Shown here piece after piece: positions 24,708 through 33,326 of a DNA stretch of 64,000 nucleotides. This DNA comes from Agromyces sp. SYSU T00194. GTDB lineage: Bacteria; Actinomycetota; Actinomycetes; Actinomycetales; Microbacteriaceae. The DNA is taken from positions 2,480,001-2,544,000 of the forward strand of contig NZ_JBEPJZ010000001.1 in assembly GCF_040496035.1 (NCBI RefSeq), in the 5' to 3' direction. Positions within the stretch are counted from its first letter, which is position 1; every line of letters starts with the position of its first letter. The position numbers and the translations under genes were made by a program. The notes under the pieces were generated by a model. That model did no database searches and was not told where the DNA came from. It worked only from the letters and a program-made list of their open reading frames with translations.

Positions 24708-25730
24708 TCACGCGCTGCGCGGGCGGCCGTACGCCAGCACGACGAGCCCGGCGGCGGCGGCGAGCGCCCGGACGTGGCGGGGGAGCGTGCGCAGGACCCG
24801 GGCACGGAACGCGCGGTCGTAGTGGCGGTACTGCAGGTCGGCCGGCCCGAACACCGCCTCGTGCGCGGGTCGCATCCCGGGAGTGAGCAGTGCGTGGTCG
24901 GCCAGGATCTGGAGGATGCGGACGGCACCGCGCCGCCGCCGGCCGCGGAGCAGGCTGCGCACGTCGGCCCGGGTCGCGAGCAGCAACTCGCGACGCAGCG
25001 CGCGGACGAAGCCCTCGTGGTCGACGACCGGATGGGCCACGCCGGGTGCCGCGCCGGCGAGGGACTCCACCGTGAGCTTCGGCCGATGGTGGAAGTGCGC
25101 GAACGTCTCGGGTCGCCCGGCGCGGAGGTCCTCCGATGACAGCCCGGCCCCGAGGACCGCGGTCGCGACGATGCCCTCGTCGTTGGGCTGCCCGACGTGG
25201 CTGTCCTGCCACTGCACCCGATGACGCAGGTCGCGTGCGGCGTCGACGGCCCGCCGGGAGAGCCGGGTCAGCGGGAAGAAGCAGCGCCACGGCTCCGCGA
25301 CGCCGCGGGTGGTCAGGTGCGGCTGCCAGAGCCAGTCCACCGCGCGTCGGATGTCCGGCGCGACCAGGTCCGCCTCGGACGCGTCGAGTTCGCGCAGGAG
25401 CGCTGCCGGGTCCGCGCCGGCGAACCTGACGTCCGGTTCGATGAGCCAGGCATGGTCGAACGCACGGGCGTGCGCGAGCGCGTAGTAGGCGTAGTCGCCG
25501 CAGCGCCATCCCAGGTCGGACATGTCGGAGCGCAGGCCCAGCTCGGCGAGGAGCTCGCGGTCGAACGGCACCAGCTCGTACTCGTCCGGCCAGACCTGCG
25601 GAGCCCCCTCGGCCGTCCGGTCGACGACGACCACGAGGCGTCCGTCGGGAACGATCTGCGACAGGATCCGATGCAGGCGCGCGACGTCCGGCGTCGGCCG
25701 GTGGGCACGGATGGCGACCAGGGAGCGCAC
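24708..25730 (-). CDS. unknown protein, possibly glycosyltransferase-like
   Basis: 340 residues from GTG 25730; a GTG two codons earlier abuts the TAGCAT hexamer directly and is less likely. I do not recognise the family with certainty. The order resembles GT-A-type proteins: an N-terminal beta-strand SLVAIRAHR, WLIEPDVRF where a metal-binding acidic motif would sit, and later TFAHFHHRP. No signal peptide; hydrophobic stretch only at the far C-terminus (LAAAAGLVVLAYG). Lies beside an unrelated secreted lipoprotein and acyltransferase. A role in envelope glycoconjugates is only a guess. Confidence 0.7.
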   Translation of the reverse strand: MRSLVAIRAHRPTPDVARLHRILSQIVPDGRLVVVVDRTAEGAPQVWPDEYELVPFDRELLAELGLRSDMSDLGWRCGDYAYYALAHARAFDHAWLIEPDVRFAGADPAALLRELDASEADLVAPDIRRAVDWLWQPHLTTRGVAEPWRCFFPLTRLSRRAVDAARDLRHRVQWQDSHVGQPNDEGIVATAVLGAGLSSEDLRAGRPETFAHFHHRPKLTVESLAGAAPGVAHPVVDHEGFVRALRRELLLATRADVRSLLRGRRRRGAVRILQILADHALLTPGMRPAHEAVFGPADLQYRHYDRAFRARVLRTLPRHVRALAAAAGLVVLAYGRPRSA

Positions 25731-25736
25731 CCGCAC

Positions 25737-25742
25737 ATGCTA
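25737..25742 (-). promoter_or_regulatory. -10 hexamer TAGCAT (leaderless start)
   Basis: TAGCAT on the minus strand ends six bases before GTG 25730, the spacing of a leaderless transcript. This decides the start of the unknown gene. Confidence 0.5.
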
Positions 25743-25808
25743 TCCGCGCCCCACGGCCGCCGCTCGCGGCCTGCACAGGCGGCGGCTCGTTCCCGGACGG
25801 AGCCTCAT

Positions 25809-25852
25809 CCGCGGCCGGGACTCACCCGCGGCCGGGACTCACCCGCGGCCGG
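25809..25852. repeat. 17-bp tandem repeat, 2.6 copies, at a gene end
   Basis: The unit CCGCGGCCGGGACTCAC occurs at 25809-25825 and 25826-25842, then partially to 25852. It covers the last codons and stop of the lipoprotein gene on the minus strand; the duplicated unit carries the stop triplet as well. Confidence 0.85.
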
Positions 25853-26744
25853 CGGAGCCGAGCGGCCAGGCGGGCTCGACCGGGCACGGCTGCCCGTCCG
25901 CCAGGTTCGCGCACGGCGGGAAGAACGCGTCGAAGCGCTCCGTGAGCGGGTCGCCGAACCACCGGTGCCAGATGCGCCAGAAGTTGAAGTTGCCCCAGGC
26001 GGAGCATCCGTCGCCGTCGCCGGGGTCCGCCAGGGTGGCCGCGTTCGGCTGGTACGGCGTGTAGTTGTACAGGCCCGCCGTCGCCTGGTTCCCGATCGCG
26101 ACGGATGCGGCGCCGCAGGACGGGTCGGGGTTGAACTGCACGTCGGTGCGGCCGACCTCGTACCGTCGGTCGGGGTACTGGGCGTACTGCCGGAACTGCC
26201 ACGCGGCCGCGTACACCTGGTTGAAGAAGCCGAAGTACCGGGAGTCGCAGTCGGCGCCGTCGGGGCAGGCGTACCCGGTCGCGCGCTCGTAGCCGTACGC
26301 CGACGGGTGGGTGACCAGCGACTGCTCCTTCTGGAGCAGCACGAGCAGCGCCCGCGGGCTCACCCCGCAGGCCCGGGCGACCTTCGCGACGATCGTCGAC
26401 GCGAGCTCCCGCCGGGTGCCCTCGTAGGCCTCGCAGTGCCCGGGCTCCACGCGCGCCTTGTCCGGGGTGTCCTCGCGGTAGTCCGCCAGGCACGGCACCC
26501 CGTCGCGGGGCAGGCAGCGGCGCGACTCGAAGAAGTCCTGCACCTGCGTCGCGGTCATCGCGTCGCTGTTGTAGAAGCTGTCGTCGCTGACGATCAGGCC
26601 GGGGTCGAACTCGTCGGGGTCGGGTTCCGGCAGCAGGCTCGCGTAGCGGGGCGCCGAGGGCGGCTCCGGCGCCTCGGCGGTGCATCCGGCGGTCACGAGC
26701 AGCACCGCGACGGCGGCCCACGCGACGGCGAGTGATCTCAGCAT
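25839..26744 (-). CDS. secreted lipoprotein with lysozyme-like features
   Basis: 301 residues from ATG 26744, chosen because a TAGGGT hexamer overlaps the alternative GTG and leaves a seven-base gap to this ATG. A lipoprotein signal ends in LLVTAGC. The mature protein has six or more Cys and the block RALLVLLQKEQSLV, in which the Glu is placed like that of lysozyme/transglycosylase folds, then SRYFGFFNQVYAAAWQFRQY. Similar sequences occur in actinobacterial secreted proteins, often beside wall-binding domains. A wall-hydrolase role is inferred from these blocks only. Its terminal residues lie in a tandem repeat. Confidence 0.75.
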   Translation of the reverse strand: MLRSLAVAWAAVAVLLVTAGCTAEAPEPPSAPRYASLLPEPDPDEFDPGLIVSDDSFYNSDAMTATQVQDFFESRRCLPRDGVPCLADYREDTPDKARVEPGHCEAYEGTRRELASTIVAKVARACGVSPRALLVLLQKEQSLVTHPSAYGYERATGYACPDGADCDSRYFGFFNQVYAAAWQFRQYAQYPDRRYEVGRTDVQFNPDPSCGAASVAIGNQATAGLYNYTPYQPNAATLADPGDGDGCSAWGNFNFWRIWHRWFGDPLTERFDAFFPPCANLADGQPCPVEPAWPLGSAGRG

Positions 26745-26751
26745 CGGGGGC

Positions 26752-26757
26752 ACCCTA
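26752..26757 (-). promoter_or_regulatory. -10 hexamer TAGGGT (leaderless start of the lipoprotein gene)
   Basis: TAGGGT on the minus strand lies seven bases before ATG 26744 and overlaps the upstream GTG, excluding the latter as the start. Confidence 0.5.
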
Positions 26758-26808
26758 CCCGCGACGCCCGGGAGATGCCCGCGCGCCCGGCCGGTTCCCC
26801 GCCCCGAC

Positions 26809-27516
26809 TCAGCCGTCGGTCAGCGGGCGGTCGTTGTAGCGGCCGGCGAGCTCCTGTGCGGAGAGCGCGTTGATGCCCGCCATCACGCGGTCGGTGAGCT
26901 CGCGCCGGGCGCGGCCCGAGGTCGCGGGCGTCCCCGGCTCCGGCGCGATCGGCGGACCGAAGTGCACCTCGACGGGACGGATGCGCGGCCAGCGGCTGCC
27001 GACCGGCTGGATGGCCTGCGTGCCGACCAGTCCGACCGGCACGATCGGGGCGCCGGTCGCGAGCGAGAGCCACGCCACCCCGGTGCGGCCGCGGTAGAGC
27101 AGGCCGTCGGTCGAGCGCGAGCCCTCCGGGTAGATGGCGAACGCGCTGCCCGACTCGAGCACGTCGCGGCCGCGGTCGAGGGCGGCCTGCGCCTGCGAGC
27201 CGGCGCCGCGCTCCACGGCGACCGCGCCGATCGCCTCGAAGAAGCGCCGCGACACCCAGCCCGATACGCCGGTGCCGGTGAAGTAGTCGGACTTCGTCAG
27301 GAACTGCACGGGGCGCGGCGCGACGAGGGGGATCACGATGCTGTCGATGAGCGACAGGTGGTTGCTGGCGATGACGACCGCGCCGGTGCGCGGCACGTGC
27401 TCGCGGCCCGTGATCGTGGGGCGGTACAGGAGCAGGGCCAGCGGGCGCAGGATCCCGCGCACGAGGAAGTAGACGAACCCGGGGCGGCTCGCGCGCACGG
27501 CGGTGGTGGCGGTCAC
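26809..27516 (-). CDS. 1-acyl-sn-glycerol-3-phosphate acyltransferase (PlsC family)
   Basis: 235 residues from GTG 27516, nine bases after a GGAGG ribosome site; an ATG four codons upstream sits too close to it. The acyltransferase motifs are NHLSLID (NHxxxxD), the glycerophosphate-binding YPEGSRSTDG and GAPIVPVGL. The enzyme acylates lysophosphatidic acid to phosphatidic acid at the membrane. Transcribed away from the phosphopantetheinyl-transferase-like gene. Other PlsC-domain acceptors are possible. Confidence 0.88.
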   Translation of the reverse strand: MTATTAVRASRPGFVYFLVRGILRPLALLLYRPTITGREHVPRTGAVVIASNHLSLIDSIVIPLVAPRPVQFLTKSDYFTGTGVSGWVSRRFFEAIGAVAVERGAGSQAQAALDRGRDVLESGSAFAIYPEGSRSTDGLLYRGRTGVAWLSLATGAPIVPVGLVGTQAIQPVGSRWPRIRPVEVHFGPPIAPEPGTPATSGRARRELTDRVMAGINALSAQELAGRYNDRPLTDG

Positions 27517-27619
27517 CCGACCGACCATACCTCCGGGTGCATGCGTCGACGGCGATGCCGGCGGCCCCCGGATCCGCGCGGTGCCCGCGCCCGCGACCCG
27601 GACGCGGCATCATGGAGCG

Positions 27620-28252
27620 ATGGATGCCACGCAGGACGGCGAGCGGCTCGAGATCGGCGAGCGGGGCCCGAGCGTGTTCGTGCATCGCACGAGCCGCCGC
27701 GCGCCGTCCGCGACGGCGGTGCTGCGGGCGCTGCTCGCCGACCGCGCCGAGGTGCCGGCGGACGACATCGAGCTGGACTGGTCCTGCCCCGAGTGCGGCG
27801 CACGCCATGCCGCGCCCGCGATCGGGTACCCCACGACGGCGTCGGGCGGGCGATGGTTCGGCGACGCCGCGGTCGGCCCCGGGATCGGCATCGCGGTCGT
27901 GGACCGACGGCACCCCGTCGGCGTCGCCGTCGAGTCGACCGACCTCGTCGACCACGCGGCGATCGACCTCGCCGCCTTCCACCCGCTCGAGCGCCGCGCG
28001 CTCGACGCACTGGACCCGGGCGCGCGCCGTGTCGCCCGCGCCGAGCTCTGGGCGCGGAAGGCCGCGCTGCTGCGGGTCGTGGGGCACACGCGGTTCGTCG
28101 AGCCCTCGAGGCTCGCGCTCTCGATGCCCGACGGCGGGCCGGGGCGCATCGAGCGCTCGGTGCCCGAGTTCGACGCGCTCGGCGCGACGCCCGAGCTGCA
28201 CGGGCTGCCGGCCGGCGGCGGCTGGGTCGCGGCCCTCGCCGTGCTCGCCTGA
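27620..28252 (+). CDS. 4'-phosphopantetheinyl transferase-like protein, catalytic residues degenerate
   Basis: 210 residues. The Sfp-like layout is recognisable: a Cys pair (CPECGARH), the VGVxVE strand and the W-x-x-K helix. But the magnesium-binding Asp of GVDVE is Ala (residue 103, GVAVE), and the helix reads WARKAALL, with Ala 148 where the essential Glu follows the Lys. It is therefore unlikely to transfer phosphopantetheine. It may bind CoA or carrier protein, or be decaying. A CATCAT hexamer six bases before ATG suggests a leaderless start. The family assignment is from pattern only. Confidence 0.7.
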   Translation: MDATQDGERLEIGERGPSVFVHRTSRRAPSATAVLRALLADRAEVPADDIELDWSCPECGARHAAPAIGYPTTASGGRWFGDAAVGPGIGIAVVDRRHPVGVAVESTDLVDHAAIDLAAFHPLERRALDALDPGARRVARAELWARKAALLRVVGHTRFVEPSRLALSMPDGGPGRIERSVPEFDALGATPELHGLPAGGGWVAALAVLA

Positions 28253-28269
28253 GCGAGTCCGGCGCCCCG

Positions 28270-28275
28270 TAGGGT
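28270..28275 (+). promoter_or_regulatory. -10 hexamer TAGGGT of dxr (leaderless)
   Basis: TAGGGT ends six bases before the GTG start at 28282; no ribosome site is present. Confidence 0.55.
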
Positions 28276-28281
28276 GGGGTC

Positions 28282-29367
28282 GTGCGCAGCGTCATCATCC
28301 TCGGTTCGACCGGATCCATCGGCACGCAGGCGCTCGACGTCATCGCCGGCGCTCCCGACCGCTTCCGCGTGGTCGGCCTCGCGGTCGGCAGCGACCGTGC
28401 GGGCCTGGCCGCGCAGGCCGCCCGGTTCGGCGTCGAGCACACCGCCGTCGGCGTCGATGAGGCGGTGCGCCTCGTCCGCGACGTCGAGGCCGACGTGGTG
28501 CTGAACGGCATCACCGGGTCGGTCGGGCTCGGCCCGACGATCGCCGCGCTCGAGGAGGGGCGCACGCTCGCGCTGGCGAACAAGGAGTCGCTCATCGTCG
28601 GCGGCGACCTCGTCACCGCGATCGCCGCGCCCGGGCAGATCGTGCCCGTCGACTCGGAGCACAGCGCGATCGCCCAGGCACTGCGGGCGGGCACCGACGC
28701 GGAGGTGCGCCGGCTCGTCCTCACGGCCTCGGGCGGACCGTTCCGCGGGCGCACCCGCGACGAGCTCGCGGACGTCACGCCGGCCGACGCGCTCGCCCAC
28801 CCGACCTGGGACATGGGGCTCGTCGTGACCACCAACTCGGCCACCCTCGTGAACAAGGGCCTCGAGGTGATCGAGGCGCACCTGCTCTTCGGCGTCGACT
28901 ACGACCGGATCGACGTGGCCGTCCACCCGCAGTCGATCGTGCACTCGATGGTCGAGTTCGTCGACGGCTCGACGATCGCGCAGGCCTCGCCGCCCGACAT
29001 GCGCCTGCCCATCTCGCTCGGCCTCGACTGGCCGCACCGCGTGCCCGGGGTCGGCCGTCCGCTCGACTTCACCACCGCCCAGTCGTGGACGTTCGAGCCC
29101 CTCGACGAGACCGCGTTCCCGGCGGTCGCGCTCGCCAAGGCCGTCGGCCGCGCGGGCGGCCCCTACCCGGCCGTGTTCAACGCGGCAAACGAGCAGGCGG
29201 TGGCCGCCTTCCACGCCGGGCGCATCGGCTTCACCGACATCGTCGACACCGTGCAGGCGATCGTCGACGGCTTCGACGCCGGTTCGGAGCCCCTGACGGT
29301 CGCGTCCCTGGCCGACACCGAGGCGCGGGCGCGCCGGGCCGCCGACGCGCGTATCGACGCCGGCTGA
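28282..29367 (+). CDS. dxr: 1-deoxy-D-xylulose-5-phosphate reductoisomerase
   Basis: 361 residues. [11 protein letters not shown] binds [15 protein letters not shown] and DSEHSAI shape the metal/substrate site, and the flexible loop follows near AHPTWDMG. It converts DXP to MEP, the second step of the non-mevalonate isoprenoid pathway; IspG, a later step, is encoded at 46,753. Starts with GTG without a leader. Followed by rseP, the usual actinobacterial neighbour. Confidence 0.97.
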   Translation: MRSVIILGSTGSIGTQALDVIAGAPDRFRVVGLAVGSDRAGLAAQAARFGVEHTAVGVDEAVRLVRDVEADVVLNGITGSVGLGPTIAALEEGRTLALANKESLIVGGDLVTAIAAPGQIVPVDSEHSAIAQALRAGTDAEVRRLVLTASGGPFRGRTRDELADVTPADALAHPTWDMGLVVTTNSATLVNKGLEVIEAHLLFGVDYDRIDVAVHPQSIVHSMVEFVDGSTIAQASPPDMRLPISLGLDWPHRVPGVGRPLDFTTAQSWTFEPLDETAFPAVALAKAVGRAGGPYPAVFNAANEQAVAAFHAGRIGFTDIVDTVQAIVDGFDAGSEPLTVASLADTEARARRAADARIDAG

Positions 29368-29421
29368 TCCGGGCCCGGCCGCGCACAGCGGTCGGCCAGC
29401 CCGTTCCCAGCGGGCCGGGGC

Positions 29422-29427
29422 TACGCT
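29422..29427 (+). promoter_or_regulatory. -10 hexamer TACGCT of rseP (leaderless)
   Basis: TACGCT ends six bases before GTG 29434, the same spacing as at dxr. Confidence 0.55.
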
Positions 29428-29433
29428 GGGTCG

Positions 29434-30873
29434 GTGGACTCCGTGCTGGCCTTCATCCTGGGTGTGGTGATCATCGCCCTCGGCCTCGCCGTGTCGATCG
29501 GCCTGCACGAGATCGGGCACCTGCTGCCCGCCAAGCTCTTCGGCGTCAAGGTCACCCAGTACATGATCGGCTTCGGCCCGACGGTCTGGTCGAAGCAGGC
29601 CGGTGAGACCGAGTACGGCGTGAAGGCGATCCCGCTCGGCGGCTACATCTCGATGATCGGCATGTTCCCGCCCGACCGGCATCGCCCGGACGGCGGGTCG
29701 ACCGACATCGGGCCGCTGGCCGACACGGCGGATGCCCCCGAGACGACGTCCGCCGCCGACGCGCCCGCCACGGCGCGACGCATGCCCGTCGGGGCATCCG
29801 CCGCCCGCAACGGCAGCACGGGCTTCTTCCAGTCGCTCGCGCAGGACGCCCGCGCCGCGAGCGCGGAGACGATCGGGCCGGGCGAGGAGGAACGCGCGTT
29901 CTACCGGCTGCCGGTCTTCAAGCGCATCGTGATCATGCTCGGCGGCCCGTTCATGAACCTGCTGCTGGCGGTGCTGCTCTACGGCGTGCTGCTGATGGGC
30001 TTCGGCGTCGCACAGCCCAGCACCACCATCGGCTCGGTCTCCGAGTGCGTCCTGCCCGCGACCAGCGCGCAGCAGTCGTGCACGGCGGACGACGCGGCCG
30101 CGCCCGGTGCCGAGGCGGGCATCCGGCCCGGCGACCGGCTCGTCTCGCTGGACGGCGCGCCCGTCGAGAGCTGGGCGGCGTTCACCGAGGTCGTGCGCGC
30201 GAACGCGGGGCAGCCGCTCGCGCTCGTCGTGGAGCGCGACGGCGCCGAGGTCGCGCTCACCGTCACGCCGCGGCTCACCGAGCGCTACGTCTACGCCGAC
30301 GACGGCACCGTGCAGGAGGACGCGGACGGGCAGGCGATCACCGAGGACGTCGGCTTCGTCGGCGTCGGCCCCGCCGCGGAGACGGTGCGCCAGCCGGTCA
30401 CCGCCGTGCTGCCGGCCGTCGGCGACAACGTGCAGGCCGTCGCGGGGGTCATCATCAACCTGCCGCAGCGCATGGTCGACGTCGCCCAGGCCGCGTTCGG
30501 CAGCGAGGAGCGCGACCCGAACGGCCCGATCAGCGTCGTCGGCGTGGGCCGGGTGGCCGGCGAGATCGCGAGCATCGACGAGATCCCGCTGGCCAACAAG
30601 GCGGCGAGCCTCATCGGCATCCTCGCCTCGCTGAACGTGGCCCTGTTCGTCTTCAACCTCATCCCGCTGCTGCCGCTCGACGGCGGGCACGTCGCCGGCG
30701 CGCTCTGGGAGGCCGTGCGACGCGGGTTCGCGAAGCTGTTCCGCCGGCCCGACCCCGGACCGGTCGACATGGCGAAGTTCATGCCGGTGACCTTCGCGGT
30801 CGTGATCGTCCTGGGCGCCATGAGCGCGCTGCTCATCTACGCCGACATCGTCAAGCCGGTGTCGTTCTTCTGA
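29434..30873 (+). CDS. rseP: site-2 intramembrane metalloprotease (RseP/Rip1)
   Basis: 479 residues. The zinc motif HEIGH lies at residues 25-29 in the first membrane helix and the third ligand D416 in LLPLDGGH near the end; a PDZ domain sits between (about 215-285, AGIRPGDRLVSLDG). Such proteases cleave membrane anti-sigma factors and other helices in regulated proteolysis. An insert of about 75 Ala/Thr/Asp-rich residues (near 85-160) follows the PPDRHRPD loop and is long for the family. In M. tuberculosis dxr, rip1 and gcpE are adjacent; here ispG lies 16 kb away. Confidence 0.95.
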   Translation: MDSVLAFILGVVIIALGLAVSIGLHEIGHLLPAKLFGVKVTQYMIGFGPTVWSKQAGETEYGVKAIPLGGYISMIGMFPPDRHRPDGGSTDIGPLADTADAPETTSAADAPATARRMPVGASAARNGSTGFFQSLAQDARAASAETIGPGEEERAFYRLPVFKRIVIMLGGPFMNLLLAVLLYGVLLMGFGVAQPSTTIGSVSECVLPATSAQQSCTADDAAAPGAEAGIRPGDRLVSLDGAPVESWAAFTEVVRANAGQPLALVVERDGAEVALTVTPRLTERYVYADDGTVQEDADGQAITEDVGFVGVGPAAETVRQPVTAVLPAVGDNVQAVAGVIINLPQRMVDVAQAAFGSEERDPNGPISVVGVGRVAGEIASIDEIPLANKAASLIGILASLNVALFVFNLIPLLPLDGGHVAGALWEAVRRGFAKLFRRPDPGPVDMAKFMPVTFAVVIVLGAMSALLIYADIVKPVSFF

Positions 30874-30945
30874 CGTGAGCGGCTCATCCCCGGGAAGCAG
30901 CCGGGCGGACTCCCCGGGGAGGACGCGCCCGGGCGGCGACGCGCG

Positions 30946-30951
30946 TACGCT
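30946..30951 (+). promoter_or_regulatory. -10 hexamer TACGCT of the sensor kinase gene (leaderless)
   Basis: TACGCT ends seven bases before GTG 30959, favouring this start over in-frame starts about 28 codons upstream. Confidence 0.5.
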
Positions 30952-30958
30952 GCATCCC

Positions 30959-32098
30959 GTGCCGCGACCGAACGACCGCTCCGCGCGCCGGCGCGCGCGC
31001 CTCTCGGTCGTCGCGCCCGCGGTCGTGAGCGCGCTCGTGCAGGTGCCCGCGGCGATCTGGATCGCGCTGCGCATCGCCGAGCGGCCCGTCGTCGGGCTGT
31101 CGACGGTGCTGCTCGCACTCGCCGGCCCGGCCGCCCTGCTCGCCGGCCGCCGCTGGCCGGGGCCGACGGTCGCCGTGGTGAGCGCGCTCGCGACGGCCGA
31201 CCTCCTGCTGACCCCCGACGTCGGGCCCCCGTACGTCGCGCTCGCGTTCGCGATCGTCCTCGGCGTCGCCCGCGGTGCGACGGTGTGGGCGCTGGTGTCG
31301 GTCGTCGCCGGCTGGGTGACGTGCATCGCGCTCGCCGCCGACGCCGGGCTCGACTGGCATCCGTTCCAGGTCGCCCTGGTGACGGTCGGCCTCGCCCTGT
31401 GCTTCGCCATCGGCGGCACGGTGGGTGGGCGGCGCCAGCGCATGGCGCGGTTCCGTGCCGAGGCGGAGCGTCGTCGGCGCGCGGCGGAGCAGGCCGAGCG
31501 CGTGCGCATCGCCCGCGAGCTGCACGACGTGCTCGCGCACTCGCTCGCGCAGATCAACGTCGAGTCCGGCGTGGCCCTGCACCTGTTCGACCAGGACCCC
31601 GACCGGGCCAGGGACGCGCTGGCGAGCATCAAGTCGACCAGCCGCACCGCGCTCGAGGAGGTGCGCGAGGTGCTCGGCGTGCTCCGCGGCGACGGCGAGT
31701 CCGGGCCGCTCGCGCCGCAGGCCGACCTGTCGGCGCTGCCGGAGCTCGTCGAGGGGTTCGCACGGTCCGGCCTCGAGGTCGAGTTGCACGACCGGCTGGC
31801 CGTGCCGCCCGCCGCGGCCGTGCAGCTCGCCGCGTACCGCATCGTGCAGGAGGCGCTGACCAACGCCGTCCGGCACGCGGGGGCGAGCTCCGCGTTCGTG
31901 TCGCTCGCGCACGCGGGCGACGTGCTCGACCTCGTCGTCGACGACGACGGGCCGGGGTTCGAGGACGCCGAGCCCGGCGGCGGCATGCTCGGCATGCGCG
32001 AGCGCGCCGAGTTGCTCGGCGGCACCATCGAGTTCGGCGTCTCGCCGTTCGGCGGCGCGCGGGTGCGGGCACGGCTGCCATGGGCGGCGGCCCCGTGA
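30959..32098 (+). CDS. NarL-type two-component sensor histidine kinase
   Basis: 379 residues from GTG 30959. Four to five membrane helices in the first 150 residues lead to a HisKA_3 dimerisation domain with phospho-acceptor H189 in RELHDVLAHS. A HATPase domain with EALTNAVRHAG and DDGPGFED completes it. The input domain is membrane-embedded with no large sensor outside, as in DesK/LiaS-type sensors that respond to membrane state. GTGA overlap with its response regulator indicates a cognate pair. The signal is unknown. Confidence 0.93.
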   Translation: MPRPNDRSARRRARLSVVAPAVVSALVQVPAAIWIALRIAERPVVGLSTVLLALAGPAALLAGRRWPGPTVAVVSALATADLLLTPDVGPPYVALAFAIVLGVARGATVWALVSVVAGWVTCIALAADAGLDWHPFQVALVTVGLALCFAIGGTVGGRRQRMARFRAEAERRRRAAEQAERVRIARELHDVLAHSLAQINVESGVALHLFDQDPDRARDALASIKSTSRTALEEVREVLGVLRGDGESGPLAPQADLSALPELVEGFARSGLEVELHDRLAVPPAAAVQLAAYRIVQEALTNAVRHAGASSAFVSLAHAGDVLDLVVDDDGPGFEDAEPGGGMLGMRERAELLGGTIEFGVSPFGGARVRARLPWAAAP

Positions 32099-32757
32099 TC
32101 CGGGCGGTCGTCGCCGACGACCAGCACCTGGTGCGCGCGGGCTTCCGGGCCCTGCTCGACGCCGAGGCCGACATCGAGGTGGTCGGCGAGGCGGGCACGG
32201 GGGAGGAGACCGTCGCGGCCGTGCGCGCGAGTCGGCCCGACGTCGTGCTGATGGACATCCGCATGCCCGGCGGCGACGGGCTCGCGGCGACGGAGGCGAT
32301 CGTCGCGGATCCGGGTCTCGCCGGCACGCGGATCGTGGTCGTCTCCACGTTCGAGCTCGACGAGTACGTGGCCCGCGCGATCCGCGCCGGGGCCAGCGGG
32401 TTCCTCGTCAAGGACACCGAGCCCGCCGACCTCGTGCGGGCGGTGCGGGTCGTCGCAGCGGGCGACGCCCTGCTCTCGCCGGGGGTGACGCGCCGCCTGC
32501 TCGAGCGCGTGTCGGGCGGGCTCCGCGAGGCACCCGCATCCGACGCCCTCGACGCCCTGACCGCGCGCGAGACCGAGGTGCTGCGCCTGGTGGGCCTCGG
32601 CCTCACCAACGACGAGATCGCCGCGCGCCTCGTGCTGAGTCCGCTCACGGCGAAGACGCACGTCTCGCGCATCATGACGAAGCTCGCGGCGCGCGACCGG
32701 GTGCAACTGGTCGTCCTCGCCTACGAGACCGGCCTGGTCGCGCCCGGCTGGCAGTAG
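32095..32757 (+). CDS. LuxR/NarL-family response regulator
   Basis: 220 residues. Receiver domain with acidic pocket near D8-D9, phospho-acceptor D54 in LMDIRMPGG and K near 104; C-terminal LuxR helix-turn-helix beginning LTARETEVLRLV. GTG 32095 overlaps the kinase stop; an ATG five codons earlier is possible. Targets are not evident; the SHOCT protein gene directly downstream is the nearest candidate. Confidence 0.94.
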   Translation: MIRAVVADDQHLVRAGFRALLDAEADIEVVGEAGTGEETVAAVRASRPDVVLMDIRMPGGDGLAATEAIVADPGLAGTRIVVVSTFELDEYVARAIRAGASGFLVKDTEPADLVRAVRVVAAGDALLSPGVTRRLLERVSGGLREAPASDALDALTARETEVLRLVGLGLTNDEIAARLVLSPLTAKTHVSRIMTKLAARDRVQLVVLAYETGLVAPGWQ

Positions 32758-32809
32758 GCGGCGGGTCCGGAGGCGCCCGGGCGTACTCCGCGAGGCGCAG
32801 CCCGGAAGC

Positions 32810-32876
32810 ATCCGCCCAGCGGATTCGGTGCGGGGCGCGTGCGGCGACGCTGGTGGGACCGGGCGCATCCGCCCGG
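32810..32876 (+). terminator. two short perfect hairpins after the response regulator
   Basis: ATCCGC (32810-32815) pairs with GCGGAT (32819-32824), and CCGGGCG (32859-32865) pairs with CGCCCGG (32870-32876) around a four-base loop. The second stands just ahead of the next ribosome site, so it may be a leader structure rather than a terminator. Confidence 0.4.
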
Positions 32877-32895
32877 CCCGACGAGAGGAATGCCC

Positions 32896-33192
32896 ATGCT
32901 CACCGCACTGACCGCCACCGAGGTCGTCGCACACGCCGGACCCTGGGTCGGCGGCTTCGCCTGGCTCTTCGTCCTGGTGCCGTTGTTCTGGATCCTGGTG
33001 TTCGTGCTGCTGTTCACGTTCGCCGGGCGTCGCTGGCGGCGCGCGGCGGCCGAGGGGTACGGGCCGCGCGGTCCGTGGGCGCGCGGCGGCGCGGAGCAGA
33101 CGCTCTCCGAGCGCTTCGCGAACGGCGACATCGACGAGGTCGAGTACCGCGCGCGCCTCGAGGTGCTCCGCGCCAACCGCCCCACTCCCTGA
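32896..33192 (+). CDS. small SHOCT-domain membrane protein
   Basis: 98 residues from ATG 32896, seven bases after AGAGG; an ATG two codons earlier is too close. One strong membrane helix (about residues 15-42) is followed by basic residues, then a C-terminal SHOCT motif, LSERFANGDIDEVEYRARL. SHOCT tails are short oligomerisation segments on envelope proteins. Stands alone after the two-component system and before a convergent thiolase gene. Confidence 0.88.
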   Translation: MLTALTATEVVAHAGPWVGGFAWLFVLVPLFWILVFVLLFTFAGRRWRRAAAEGYGPRGPWARGGAEQTLSERFANGDIDEVEYRARLEVLRANRPTP

Positions 33193-33326
33193 GGTCGGAG
33201 GGTCGCTTTTCAGGAGCGGCGGCGACGGCGTGGCGGAATCCCGCGCCGTCAGGCCCCGGGCGCTCCGGAACGGTGCAGCCTCCGGCGCACGGCGCGGCGG
33301 GGACGGGGCACGGAGCCCGGGCGTGG

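Noticed and set aside
33193..33326. A tRNA or small RNA between the SHOCT and thiolase genes
   Set aside because: No cloverleaf, no anticodon arm and no clear terminator; only GC-rich sequence between convergent ends.
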